A DNA stretch of 49,904 nt. Origin: Sulfurimonas sp. Its GTDB lineage: Bacteria; Campylobacterota; Campylobacteria; Campylobacterales; Sulfurimonadaceae. Location: NCBI GenBank assembly GCA_030949945.1, contig JAUZRZ010000050.1, positions 1 to 49,904 of the forward strand, written 5' to 3'. Numbering within the stretch: the stretch's first letter is position 1; each line of letters opens with the position of its first letter. Made by a program: the position numbers and the translations under genes. The notes below the pieces were generated by a model, which was not told where the DNA came from, did not search any database, and saw only the letters and a program-made list of their open reading frames with translations. Of this stretch, positions 40,910 through 48,550 are shown in pieces.

Positions 40910-41038
40910 ATGTGGAAACTCATAGGAATCTATAAAGAAAAAGACTACGAACATTGGGCAATGGATATTGAATATCTAAAAGCATATTTAACAATGGTTC
41001 TAAAAAGCGGTGGCTCAGGCTATATATTTAAAGCGTAA
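40910..41038 (+). CDS. 42-aa small protein, unknown
   Basis: MWKLIGIYKEKDYEHWAMDI continuing EYLKAYLTMVLKSGGSGYIF. Starts 2 nt after the previous stop with an ACTAGGAGT site in front. Looks like a tiny alpha/beta phage protein. No family. Confidence 0.45.
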   Translation: MWKLIGIYKEKDYEHWAMDIEYLKAYLTMVLKSGGSGYIFKA

Positions 41039-41054
41039 TAAAAAGGAAAAGCAG

Positions 41055-41261
41055 ATGAAAAAAACAGACTACACAATAAAAAAAGAAGAAAAAGATTTTA
41101 GTGTTTTAAAAAATGGATTGTATATGACGCAAGGCTTTTTTGACAAAGAAAGTGCCTTACATTCTATATGGGTGACCGAGGGTAAAGACCCTTTAGAATT
41201 TTATGTAGAGCATGACAATATCGTTTTTCTAACATCGGTAAAACCTTATGATTCAAAATAG
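41055..41261 (+). CDS. 68-aa small protein, unknown
   Basis: ATG at 41055 with AAAAGGAAAAGC upstream; an upstream in-frame ATG at 41010 would overlap the previous gene and is not used. The product has a basic start (KKTDYTIKKEEKDFSVLKNG) and a beta-like body. It overlaps the primase gene by 14 nt. Confidence 0.45.
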   Translation: MKKTDYTIKKEEKDFSVLKNGLYMTQGFFDKESALHSIWVTEGKDPLEFYVEHDNIVFLTSVKPYDSK

Positions 41262-42858
41262 TTCACTCGAAGCTTTAAAATCTCAAATAGATATAGTAGA
41301 TGTTATATCTAACCATATTGAACTAAAAAAAGCGGGTGCAAACTTAAAAGCAAACTGTCCTTTTCACGATGAAAAGAGTGGTAGCTTTGTGGTGAGTCCA
41401 GTTAAACAGATATGCCATTGTTTCGGCTGTGGTTATTCTTCTGACGCGATAGGGTTCGTGCAAGCATATAAAAAACTTAGCTTTATAGAATCAGTCGAGA
41501 GTATAGCAAACGACATGAACTATACTTTATTGTATGACAAAAATTCAAATCAAAAAGACTACTCAAAGATTATGGAGTTTGCCAACACACACTACATAAA
41601 GAGTCTTTCTAAACAACACAAAGACTACTTACTACAAAGAGGTTTAAGTGAACAGAGTATAAAAACTTTTGAGATAGGACACGCACTCTCATCCAAGGAA
41701 CAGGTAGAAGCACTAAAAGCAGAACAGTTCAACATAAATGACGCGGTAGAGTGTGGAGTACTTGCAGTAGATGAAAAAAAGAACGTATTTTCAAGACTTG
41801 TAATGCGTATTAGTTTTCCTATTCGTAATCATACTGGCAAACTTATCGGTTTTGGCGGGAGAACGACAACAGGACACAAAGCTAAGTATGTGAACTCAGC
41901 ACAAACAGCACTCTTTGACAAGTCAAGAAACTTGTACGGATACAACATCGCAAAAGAACACATCTATAAAAAAGGAACATTCGTAGTAGTGGAAGGTTAC
42001 TTAGATGTTGTTATGTTTCATCAAGCTGGCATACAAACAGCAGTTGCAACAATGGGAACAGCACTTACTGAGCTTCATTGTAACACCATTAAAAAAGCTA
42101 ATGCAAAAGTGCTTTTATGTTTTGATGGCGACAAGGCTGGACTTGAAGCTGGATTCAAAGCAAGCAAGTTGCTATCTGCTCATGATATACACGGTGGAGT
42201 TGTAATTTTTCCCGAGGGAAAAGACCCAGCAGATATGGTTAAAGATGGAGACATCGAAGAACTTCGTAATCTTATGAAGCAAAAGACTCCACTTATAGAG
42301 TTTGCTATCAAGCATATATCTTCAAAGTATAGTTTAAATGTTCCACAAGACAAGCAAGTAGCACTTAAAGAGATAGGTGAGTACTTAAAAACATTGCACC
42401 CACTCATCCAAGATGAGTACAAGCCTTATGTTGCGCAAGTTTTAGGAATAAACCAAGTGCATGTAGTCATAGAGCAAGAAAGCGTACAAGTAAACGTACC
42501 AACAATGCAGATACAGCTAAACGTTAGCGAGATGAATATCATCAAAACAGCAAATGAAAGTGAAACACTTGCAAGTATAGTTCTTGAGCATATAGGCATA
42601 GAAATGTTTGACTACCATCAAACAGAGTTCAATATGTTTTTACTCAAAGAGCCAAAGCTTCAAGGAGTTCTACTTTCAGACAAGTTAAGCATATACAGCG
42701 AAGAAGAACTAAAAAACCAAGTACAAATAATGCTTATAGGCTTTCATCAAAAAGAGTTACAAAACATAATGAATTCAGACTACGAGTATGAAAGAAAAAG
42801 TTTTGAGTTGAAAAAAACAAAAGGGATTATACATTCTCTTAAGAAGAAACTCAGATGA
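41248..42858 (+). CDS. DnaG-type primase
   Basis: The 536-aa protein has the CHC2 zinc ribbon (Cys37, His40, Cys58, Cys61 in CPFHDEKSGSF ... CHCFGCG), the RNA polymerase domain (HYIKSLSKQHKDYLLQRGLS; IGFGGRTTTGHKAKYVNS), and a TOPRIM core with the catalytic Glu in VVEGYLDVVMFHQAG and the metal-binding DGDKAG. The C-terminal 150 residues are less conserved and probably contact the phage DnaB-like helicase encoded at 31394. Slightly shorter than bacterial DnaG (about 580-600). It lays primers at the replication fork. A dispersed palindrome (42208-42221) lies in the FPEGKDPAD codons. Confidence 0.9.
   Translation: MIQNSSLEALKSQIDIVDVISNHIELKKAGANLKANCPFHDEKSGSFVVSPVKQICHCFGCGYSSDAIGFVQAYKKLSFIESVESIANDMNYTLLYDKNSNQKDYSKIMEFANTHYIKSLSKQHKDYLLQRGLSEQSIKTFEIGHALSSKEQVEALKAEQFNINDAVECGVLAVDEKKNVFSRLVMRISFPIRNHTGKLIGFGGRTTTGHKAKYVNSAQTALFDKSRNLYGYNIAKEHIYKKGTFVVVEGYLDVVMFHQAGIQTAVATMGTALTELHCNTIKKANAKVLLCFDGDKAGLEAGFKASKLLSAHDIHGGVVIFPEGKDPADMVKDGDIEELRNLMKQKTPLIEFAIKHISSKYSLNVPQDKQVALKEIGEYLKTLHPLIQDEYKPYVAQVLGINQVHVVIEQESVQVNVPTMQIQLNVSEMNIIKTANESETLASIVLEHIGIEMFDYHQTEFNMFLLKEPKLQGVLLSDKLSIYSEEELKNQVQIMLIGFHQKELQNIMNSDYEYERKSFELKKTKGIIHSLKKKLR
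42208..42221. promoter_or_regulatory. dispersed palindrome site 4 (TTTCCCGAGGGAAA)
   Basis: Fourth TTTCCC-N2-GGGAAA copy, in the primase gene. The central dinucleotide is GA rather than AC/GT. Confidence 0.4.
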
Positions 42859-42932
42859 TGGAACTTATGTTAGCAGTAACAATAGTATTAGGATTCACAC
42901 ATGGATTCATATTAATTATTAGAGGAAAATAA
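42855..42932 (+). CDS. 25-aa single-helix membrane peptide
   Basis: MMELMLAVTIVLGFTHGFIL plus IIRGK: a short hydrophobic helix with a basic end. Its ATG overlaps the primase stop and its stop is followed directly by the dUTPase ATG, and it contains that gene's AGAGGAAAA site. Either a real micropeptide or translational leader. Confidence 0.4.
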   Translation: MMELMLAVTIVLGFTHGFILIIRGK

Positions 42933-43310
42933 ATGTTTAAGACAATAAACAATGGAAAACTACCAACACGAGGAAGTAAATATTCTGCATGTGTAGATTT
43001 ATATGCAAACAAAGATGTAACGATAGGAGCTGGAGAAACAGTCCTTATTCCTTTAGGAGTTTGTATAGATCTTGACAAACTAAAAGAGTCATACATTAAA
43101 ATCGCTGGCAACTACGAAAAGTCAGTCTTTGAAATGTTTTTGAAGTCTCACTATTTACAGCTTATGCTAAGAAGTTCATTATCAAAAGACTTGATTATTG
43201 CTAATGGTGTAGGCGTTATAGATATGGATTTTATTCCATCTTGCAAATTGAATTTAGCACTACATAATAGGAAGCGTAAAGGATTTAAGCCTAAACAAAA
43301 GGAATTATAG
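42933..43310 (+). CDS. dut: dUTPase, N-terminal part (gene split by HNH endonuclease gene)
   Basis: Residues 1-101 hold dUTPase motifs 1-3: SACVDLYAN, MLRSSLSKD and NGVGVIDMDFI. From residue 102 on (PSCKLNLALHNRKRKGFKPK) similarity is lost or weak and the frame soon stops. Motifs 4 and 5 are found 0.75 kb downstream (43985-44263) behind an HNH gene. The enzyme turns dUTP into dUMP and PPi, keeping uracil out of DNA and feeding the ThyX encoded at 45376. As it stands this part alone lacks the flexible C-terminal arm needed for catalysis. Joining 43235 to 44024 gives an in-frame 180-aa dUTPase. Confidence 0.75.
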   Translation: MFKTINNGKLPTRGSKYSACVDLYANKDVTIGAGETVLIPLGVCIDLDKLKESYIKIAGNYEKSVFEMFLKSHYLQLMLRSSLSKDLIIANGVGVIDMDFIPSCKLNLALHNRKRKGFKPKQKEL

Positions 43311-43346
43311 ATGATGCTATATCATCGAATTAATTAAAGGAAAATT

Positions 43347-43934
43347 ATGTCTAAAGAGTGCAAAAGAACACCAAATTATAAGTGCGTAATATGTGGTAAT
43401 GACATGTATATTAGACCCTCAGCTATTAAAAAAAGCAAAGGGTGGGGATTCGCATGTTCAAAAGAATGTGGAAAGATTAATCGTTCAAAGCACACTATTG
43501 GTTTGTCTAATCATCAATATGGAGTGAAAGGCGAGAGAAATGCTAGTTTTAAAGGACACAGAAAAATTAGTACTTATGGGTATGTTTTAATTTATATACC
43601 TGAACATCCAAGAGCTAATCATGCTTGGTATGTATTTGAACACTTATTAGTAATGGAAAATCATATTGGGAGACCATTAAAATATTATGGATTTAAAAAT
43701 AAAAATAATGAAGTTTGCCATCATATAGACAGAGACAAGCAAAATAATAGTATTGAAAATCTTCAACTTATGACCGAAGTGGAACATCTTAAACTGCATC
43801 TTATGGAAGATAAAGAACGAAGTTTAAAGGCTGGAAGAACAAGAAGTAAATTTAATGAAGAAGATGTTCTTTTAATATGCGAAGAGTATAAAAAAAGGTT
43901 GTGTAACTCAATCAGAGTTATCTATAAAATATAA
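43347..43934 (+). CDS. HNH homing endonuclease
   Basis: A 195-aa protein with an N-terminal zinc ribbon (YKCVICGNDMY ... FACSKECGK), a Gly/His DNA-contact segment (GERNASFKGHRKISTYGYVL), and an HNH_3 core EVCHHIDRDKQNNSIENLQL followed by MTEVEHLKLH. The C-terminal part (FNEEDVLLICEEYKK) looks like a NUMOD/HTH-like DNA reader. Such enzymes nick or cut intron-less or insertion-less alleles and spread by repair. AAAGGAAAAT precedes the ATG. It sits inside the dUTPase gene. Lower GC than its neighbours fits recent arrival. Confidence 0.85.
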   Translation: MSKECKRTPNYKCVICGNDMYIRPSAIKKSKGWGFACSKECGKINRSKHTIGLSNHQYGVKGERNASFKGHRKISTYGYVLIYIPEHPRANHAWYVFEHLLVMENHIGRPLKYYGFKNKNNEVCHHIDRDKQNNSIENLQLMTEVEHLKLHLMEDKERSLKAGRTRSKFNEEDVLLICEEYKKRLCNSIRVIYKI

Positions 43935-43984
43935 ATGTTCACAGTCGCTAATCGCAAACATTGTAAATAAAAAAAGGTATTGTT

Positions 43985-44263
43985 ATGGAAAATAAATGTG
44001 AAAATTGTGAGCACTTTAATCAGTGTGAAATTATGATTAGAGTTCATAATTCAATAAAGAAAAACTCAGAAGTTCTTTTTACGGAAACTATGGACGTAAA
44101 CAAATACGCAGATATCGAGTTTACAAATAATAGAGTGACAATTATAAAAGGTCAAAGAATCGCACAAATAACGCTACTAGAACACAAGGCTTATTTATTT
44201 GGAATAGATACAGAAGAAGAAAGGACTGGTGGGTTTGGGAGTACAGATGAAAAAGATATATAA
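43985..44263 (+). CDS. dut: dUTPase, C-terminal part
   Basis: From Cys14 on the frame reads CEIMIRVHNSIKKNSEVLF and then the two last dUTPase motifs, KGQRIAQITLLEH and ERTGGFGSTD. The first 13 residues (MENKCENCEHFNQ) are not dUTPase-like and have their own AAAAAAAGGTATTGTT leader, so this part could be translated separately and assemble with the N-terminal part, or it could be exon 2 of an intron-split gene. The Phe in GGFGS closes the active site of a neighbouring subunit in the trimer. Confidence 0.75.
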   Translation: MENKCENCEHFNQCEIMIRVHNSIKKNSEVLFTETMDVNKYADIEFTNNRVTIIKGQRIAQITLLEHKAYLFGIDTEEERTGGFGSTDEKDI

Positions 44264-44289
44264 CTACGATAGTTTCCAACAATATAAAG

Positions 44290-44967
44290 ATGAGAATATG
44301 GATACATTCAAAAAAACATAAAGCTACATTGCAAAACTTACCTACTGGTAACGATTGTATTATTACTTTTGAAGACCCCGACACATCAAACGGTGCGATG
44401 AAGTTTGTTTATGTTGATGGAGCTTTGCATATTCAAGGAGATTATGGGAATGCCACATTCAATTGGAATAACAAAAATAATCATATATTAGCCTATGGAA
44501 CTTTTAATAGTTTCGGTTATGTGCTCTCAAAGTTAGTGAGCTGTAACGACAATGAACTTAATGGATGGGATTCAGACCTATTTGCTAAAGAGTGGGAAGA
44601 GTTTATTCAAGATAGATTAGAGGAAGGTTATACGATAGAACCTGACATGACTGAACTTCCCTATGCAATAGAAAATATTCATAATGTGATTACATTTTTT
44701 ATGGAGCACAGCGAAGAATATGGAAATGATTTATTCGATACTGGAGCATACACGCTAGGTCAATATGTTAAAGAACGACCTTATATGTGGTGGCAAGGAT
44801 TACAAACTGCACTAGATATGCTTGAACAACAGGGTGCATTTGATAAAGGCAGAAACCCTTGCGAAGGTTGCACTCACAAACCAAAACGAGAAGGTATAGA
44901 CAATTACCCTGATGAGTGTGGCACTTGTAAAAGATTTTATGGCGATGAATGGGAGAAAGAGATATGA
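44290..44967 (+). CDS. 225-aa phage protein, unknown (possibly longer N-terminus)
   Basis: The frame written from ATG 44290 starts MRIWIHSKKHKATLQNLPTG. A likelier start is ATG 44247 (MKKIYNYDSFQQYKDENMDT), joined by removing one A of the A7 run at 44310-44316, giving FKKHKATLQNLP and 239 aa. Beta-rich N-terminal half, acidic helices (FAKEWEEFIQDRLEEGYTIE), Trp-rich PYMWWQGLQTALDML, and a C-terminal four-Cys zinc site (NPCEGCTHKP ... DECGTCKRFYG). No family recognised; a nucleic-acid-related role is possible. Confidence 0.5.
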   Translation: MRIWIHSKKHKATLQNLPTGNDCIITFEDPDTSNGAMKFVYVDGALHIQGDYGNATFNWNNKNNHILAYGTFNSFGYVLSKLVSCNDNELNGWDSDLFAKEWEEFIQDRLEEGYTIEPDMTELPYAIENIHNVITFFMEHSEEYGNDLFDTGAYTLGQYVKERPYMWWQGLQTALDMLEQQGAFDKGRNPCEGCTHKPKREGIDNYPDECGTCKRFYGDEWEKEI

Positions 44968-45386
44968 GAGAGATTAAGTTTAGATTTTTTGATAATCATA
45001 GAAGCAAAATGATTATCGGAGATGATTTAGATATTACAAATTGCAATGTTATTAGCCAGTGCTTGTCAAGTGATGAAGATTATATTTGTATGCAATTTAC
45101 TGGCTTGAAAGATAAAAATAATATTGAAATTTTTGAGGGCGATATAGTGAAATGGGGTCACGCAAACACTTATTCAAGTGAGTCGTTTCATAGGATAGCA
45201 GAAGTTGAATTGTTTCCATCTTTGCAATTTAGAATATTATGGTATTTCGATACTCATAAAAACTGTAAAAAAGAAACAGATGGTCATATATTTGAATTTG
45301 GAAGATTCTCATATAAAGATACTGATAAGCATTTAGAAGTAATCGGAAACATCTACCAAAACAAGGAACTACTAAATGAAAGTTAA
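44964..45386 (+). CDS. YopX-family protein
   Basis: Starting at ATG 44964 (MREIKFRFFDNHRSKMIIGD) with GGAGAAAGAG upstream; overlapping the previous stop. The 140-aa product shows the YopX signature YICMQFTGLKDKNNIEIFEG followed by DIVKWG, and the ending LEVIGNIYQNKELL. YopX proteins are widespread in phages of low-GC hosts; function is not established. The first five codons of a longer frame (MGERD) belong to the overlap and are not used. Confidence 0.8.
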   Translation: MREIKFRFFDNHRSKMIIGDDLDITNCNVISQCLSSDEDYICMQFTGLKDKNNIEIFEGDIVKWGHANTYSSESFHRIAEVELFPSLQFRILWYFDTHKNCKKETDGHIFEFGRFSYKDTDKHLEVIGNIYQNKELLNES

Positions 45387-46026
45387 ACTAATAATGAGTA
45401 CACCCGAAATACAAATAGGCGAGATGGCGAAAATTTGTTACGCTTCAAAAGAGTTCGCAGAGGGCGGTAAAGACATAACATCTTCTATCGTACATGGAAA
45501 TGGTCACTTAGCTTCACTTAGATTTGCTTATGCGACTCTAAGCATAGAAGGTATCTCAGTTGCTTGTCAAAACCAATTTATAAGAAGTCCACACCTATCT
45601 TATATGGTTCAGTCAAAAAGATACGTAAATGCAGATAAAGGTGAGTTTGAATTTATCATGCCAATCGGTATAGATGAAGTTTCAGCAATTACAATGAAAA
45701 AAAGCTGGGATCAGGCTTTGCATGATTATCAAAATATTTTAAACTTAGGCACTAAAAAAGAAGACGCAAGAGCAATACTTCCAGCAAACACATCAACAAA
45801 GATGAACGCAACAGGTAACTTACAAGCATGGAACGACTTCTTTAAACTAAGACTCAACGCACACGCGCAAACAGAAATTCGTAATGTAGCAAATGAAATA
45901 TACACGCTATTATCAGTCGAGTTTCCACAAGTCTTTACAAAAGAACATAAACTAAATTTAGAAGAAGGTGAACTACAGCGAGTTAAAAAAGAATTATCTG
46001 AACTTAAAAAGAAATTCAATGGATAA
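45376..46026 (+). CDS. thyX: ThyX, flavin-dependent thymidylate synthase
   Basis: A 216-aa protein with the ThyX pattern: an early His-Leu region (HGNGHLASLRFAYATLSIEG), the signature region FIRSPHLSYMVQSKRYV (family R-H-R-x7-S-x-R-Y type, here with Ser-Pro at the His-Arg place), and the substrate-binding LPANTSTKMNATGNLQAWND plus FKLRLNAHAQTEIRN. It methylates dUMP to dTMP using methylene-THF and FADH2. With the dUTPase it forms a thymidylate supply unit. It overlaps the YopX gene by 11 nt. A C-terminal helix (LQRVKKELSELKKKF) extends the usual domain. Confidence 0.85.
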   Translation: MKVKLIMSTPEIQIGEMAKICYASKEFAEGGKDITSSIVHGNGHLASLRFAYATLSIEGISVACQNQFIRSPHLSYMVQSKRYVNADKGEFEFIMPIGIDEVSAITMKKSWDQALHDYQNILNLGTKKEDARAILPANTSTKMNATGNLQAWNDFFKLRLNAHAQTEIRNVANEIYTLLSVEFPQVFTKEHKLNLEEGELQRVKKELSELKKKFNG

Positions 46027-46459
46027 AAAAGAAGCCATCATGGTTACTATGGTTATGTATTACCTCTGCTTTAAATTAGAAAAAGGTACAAAAAAAGTAG
46101 ATAAGTTTATAAAGCAAATAAGACACGGTTTATCAAAGCTAGATAAAGAATTACATACGCATTGTAACAATATTGCCTATGACGCATGGAATCAAACAAA
46201 AAAGAACGATATAGGAGACGATGAAGTCTACGAAGTATCCGTAGGAGAGATAATAACAGCACTGCATAACTCTCTAGGAAGTAATCCATACAAATACATA
46301 TTCTTTACTGAAAGGACTCTTATAAGTGCTATCAATAGCTTAGATGGTTGTATTGAAGAAAAAGCACTTGATGAGATTACCTATCTTCAACACTCTCGAA
46401 ATTTAGCAAACGCTTTTATAAAAAACATAGGTATAAAAAAAAGATACACGCCTGAGTAG
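46019..46459 (+). CDS. 146-aa helical phage protein, unknown
   Basis: ATG at 46019 overlaps the thyX stop; a longer in-frame form would run within thyX. The sequence is helical and basic: AIMVTMVMYYLCFKLEKGTK, KVDKFIKQIRHGLSKLDKEL, ending RNLANAFIKNIGIKKRYTPE. No motif recognised. Confidence 0.5.
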   Translation: MDKKEAIMVTMVMYYLCFKLEKGTKKVDKFIKQIRHGLSKLDKELHTHCNNIAYDAWNQTKKNDIGDDEVYEVSVGEIITALHNSLGSNPYKYIFFTERTLISAINSLDGCIEEKALDEITYLQHSRNLANAFIKNIGIKKRYTPE

Positions 46460-46516
46460 ACTAAAATACACAATCGAGCAAAACATGATTATAGAAAATG
46501 GATAAAGGATTGTTTT

Positions 46517-47233
46517 GTGCATGATTTCAAAGAACGATGGAACTGCACAAAAAAATCATGTGTAGGCTTCTGCGAAACTTGCGTAAATAGCGTAGAAGCT
46601 ATGAGAGAGAAGAAAAAAAACACATCTAAAGGAACAAGAATGCAAAAAGTAATATGGATAGACACAGAAACAACAGGGCTTGACGCGAATATACACGGAC
46701 TAAGAGAAGTAGGCTATATCATCGAAATAGATGGAGAAGTAAAAGAAGAAGGTTTATTATATATCAACACAAAAACATACAATATACAAAAATATCTCAG
46801 CAACTACGTTAGAGATGTTATGGGTGTCACAGAAGAAAAACTCTTAGAGTATGAAGATTCGCAAAGCCAAAATCTAAAGTTCATAAAAACCATTAAAGGA
46901 TATTTAGACTTGGAAGATAAATACGATAAGTTCATGGTCGCTGGTTTTAATGTAGAGTTTGATATTGAGTTTATAAAAGTGTGGTTTAAAGATTCTCGTA
47001 ATGATTGTAGCTACAACGACTACTTTGGTCATCAAACCGTAGATATTCTATCATTCGTGAGAAATCTAAAATATTTTAGACTCTTTGAAACGAAAAACAA
47101 TAAGCTAGAAACATTATGTAATCATTTCGACATAGACATAAAAGCACATGAAGCACTTAGCGATATACAAGCTACAAAAAAGTTACATGAGAAGTTGAGA
47201 AGTTTATTTATTTCTCAACAATCCCACCAATAA
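46517..47233 (+). CDS. DnaQ-like 3'-5' exonuclease
   Basis: A GTG start at 46517 with AAAGGAT (46504-46510) gives 238 aa and includes an N-terminal Cys cluster (WNCTKKSCVGFCETCVNSVE) that may bind a metal. A shorter form from 46640 would begin just at the exonuclease domain. Motif I is VIWIDTETTGLD, motif II lies in GFNVEFDIEFIKVW, and motif III is HEALSDIQATKKL, giving the DEDDh set. Such enzymes proofread or process DNA ends. It is the last gene of the rightward operon and its end overlaps the integrase end by 26 nt, tail to tail. Confidence 0.8.
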   Translation: MHDFKERWNCTKKSCVGFCETCVNSVEAMREKKKNTSKGTRMQKVIWIDTETTGLDANIHGLREVGYIIEIDGEVKEEGLLYINTKTYNIQKYLSNYVRDVMGVTEEKLLEYEDSQSQNLKFIKTIKGYLDLEDKYDKFMVAGFNVEFDIEFIKVWFKDSRNDCSYNDYFGHQTVDILSFVRNLKYFRLFETKNNKLETLCNHFDIDIKAHEALSDIQATKKLHEKLRSLFISQQSHQ

Positions 47234-48281
47234 CACCACTAGCCATTTCACTACTTTTTAAGTAGTTCATAGTTAGATATTTTTTAATAGTATTAGGGTC
47301 ATTATGCCCTAATGCACCACTAAGATGAATGCTATCAAAGCCTTGCTCAGCCATAGCACTTACTAAAACATTTCTAAGATAATGTATTCCAAAATCTTCA
47401 TCATCAAGCGCAGTTTTTAACTTTCCCACAGCCTTGCGAATATCTACAAGATGAGAACCAGTAATACGAGATGTAAAAACCCATTCACTCACACGAGGGA
47501 TAAGAACTAAATTTTCTTTTATAATTGCTGGTAAAAATATCTTTTGTTCTTCATTATTTTTTGTATCGCGAAGTACATAATATTCATTATCCATATCTAC
47601 ATCTTCCCACTTCAAAGTAAGAATCTCACCTTTACGTCTTCCTTGAAGTGCAAAAAGAAACAGAGCAAGATAAAAAGGATCACTTCCAAACTGAGAATAT
47701 ATAGCTTTGTGAATCTTACTCAACTCTAAAGAAGCATGCGAAACAATCTTTTTAGTTTTAGGAAGTTTTATTTTTATACCATCAAGAGGATTGAAACTAA
47801 TCACTCTATTTGCAATGGCACTTTTAAAAGCTGGCGCAAGAACTTCAAGTGTTTGTTTAATAGTTCTAGGAGCAAGACCTTTTTTCTCTTGGGACTTTAT
47901 ACAGTTGCGTATATGCAACTGCCTAACATCTACAAGCTTTTTCATTCCACATATAGGCTTCACATATCTATTATAATGACTTTTACGTATTTTTGTATAA
48001 GGAGTATCAGGCTGGTGTTCAAAGTGCTTTTCCATATACTTATCAAGACTAATCCCATCTTGCAGCACTCTATCCTTTTTATCAAGTTTAATCTGTATCA
48101 ATTTTGAACGAGCATAAACAAGCTTGTCCTTTTTACCCCAAGCAACTTTATCATGCAAGTCTATCAGCCCACTATGTTCTTTTCGCTCATAAGTAAATCT
48201 ATACAAAAATACAGTGTATTTCTTATTGCTCCATAACCCAGTCTCTATTTTTACAGGATACTCTTTCCTATCAATCGCCAT
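47208..48281 (-). CDS. int: tyrosine integrase
   Basis: A 357-aa phage integrase with an N-terminal arm-binding part, a SAM-like core-binding domain (YTKIRKSHYNRYVKPICGMK; LVDVRQLHIRNCIKS) and the catalytic domain: Arg in QGRRKGEILTLKWEDVD, His-x-x-Arg in FGIHYLRNVLVSAM, His in LGHNDPNTIKKYL and Tyr in KKYLTMNYL. It catalyses insertion into and excision from the tRNA-Met gene. It lies next to attR, and two arm-type repeats lie in its promoter (27-48 bp upstream of the ATG), so it may regulate itself. Full length and intact. Confidence 0.92.
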   Translation of the reverse strand: MAIDRKEYPVKIETGLWSNKKYTVFLYRFTYERKEHSGLIDLHDKVAWGKKDKLVYARSKLIQIKLDKKDRVLQDGISLDKYMEKHFEHQPDTPYTKIRKSHYNRYVKPICGMKKLVDVRQLHIRNCIKSQEKKGLAPRTIKQTLEVLAPAFKSAIANRVISFNPLDGIKIKLPKTKKIVSHASLELSKIHKAIYSQFGSDPFYLALFLFALQGRRKGEILTLKWEDVDMDNEYYVLRDTKNNEEQKIFLPAIIKENLVLIPRVSEWVFTSRITGSHLVDIRKAVGKLKTALDDEDFGIHYLRNVLVSAMAEQGFDSIHLSGALGHNDPNTIKKYLTMNYLKSSEMASGVIGGIVEK

Positions 48282-48307
48282 AATATAATCCCTACTTTAT
48301 ATTTAAA

Positions 48308-48329
48308 GGTACCAACTTGGGTACCAACT
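48308..48329 (+). promoter_or_regulatory. right integrase arm-type sites
   Basis: Two direct copies of GGTACCAACT, 12 bp apart, upstream of the integrase start and about 106 bp from attR. Counterparts at 965-986 match at 8-9 of 10 positions with the same period. Confidence 0.6.
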
Positions 48330-48434
48330 CTAGTGGTGAAAGTATATATTAAGAAAGCTTTAGATAGAATTCCGCCACAACTTAGAAGACTTATAGAGCG
48401 ATTAAAAGCACTATAAAGAACTTAAGCCGTTAGA

Positions 48435-48482
48435 CTCATAACGGAGTGGTCATGTGTTCGAGTCACATAGGACCCACCACTT
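48435..48482 (+). repeat. attR: attR core (48-bp direct repeat with attL)
   Basis: Exact copy of 849-896. It contains only the 3' half of the tRNA (from the anticodon loop), preceded by an unrelated phage sequence, so it is not a working second tRNA. Confidence 0.95.
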
Positions 48483-48550
48483 ACAAACCCCCTAAACTAG
48501 GCACTTATAATCCTTTTAATAAAATAAAACAGCAAGTACTTCTATAATCC

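Noticed and set aside
43236..44023. Firm call of a group I intron
   Set aside because: The splice ends fit (U and G, in frame) but I could not find the conserved core sequences, so it is left as a possibility in the findings.
48421..48482. Second tRNA gene at the right end
   Set aside because: Only the 3' half of the tRNA is present; the acceptor 5' strand, D arm and 5' anticodon stem are replaced by phage sequence. It is the attR core.
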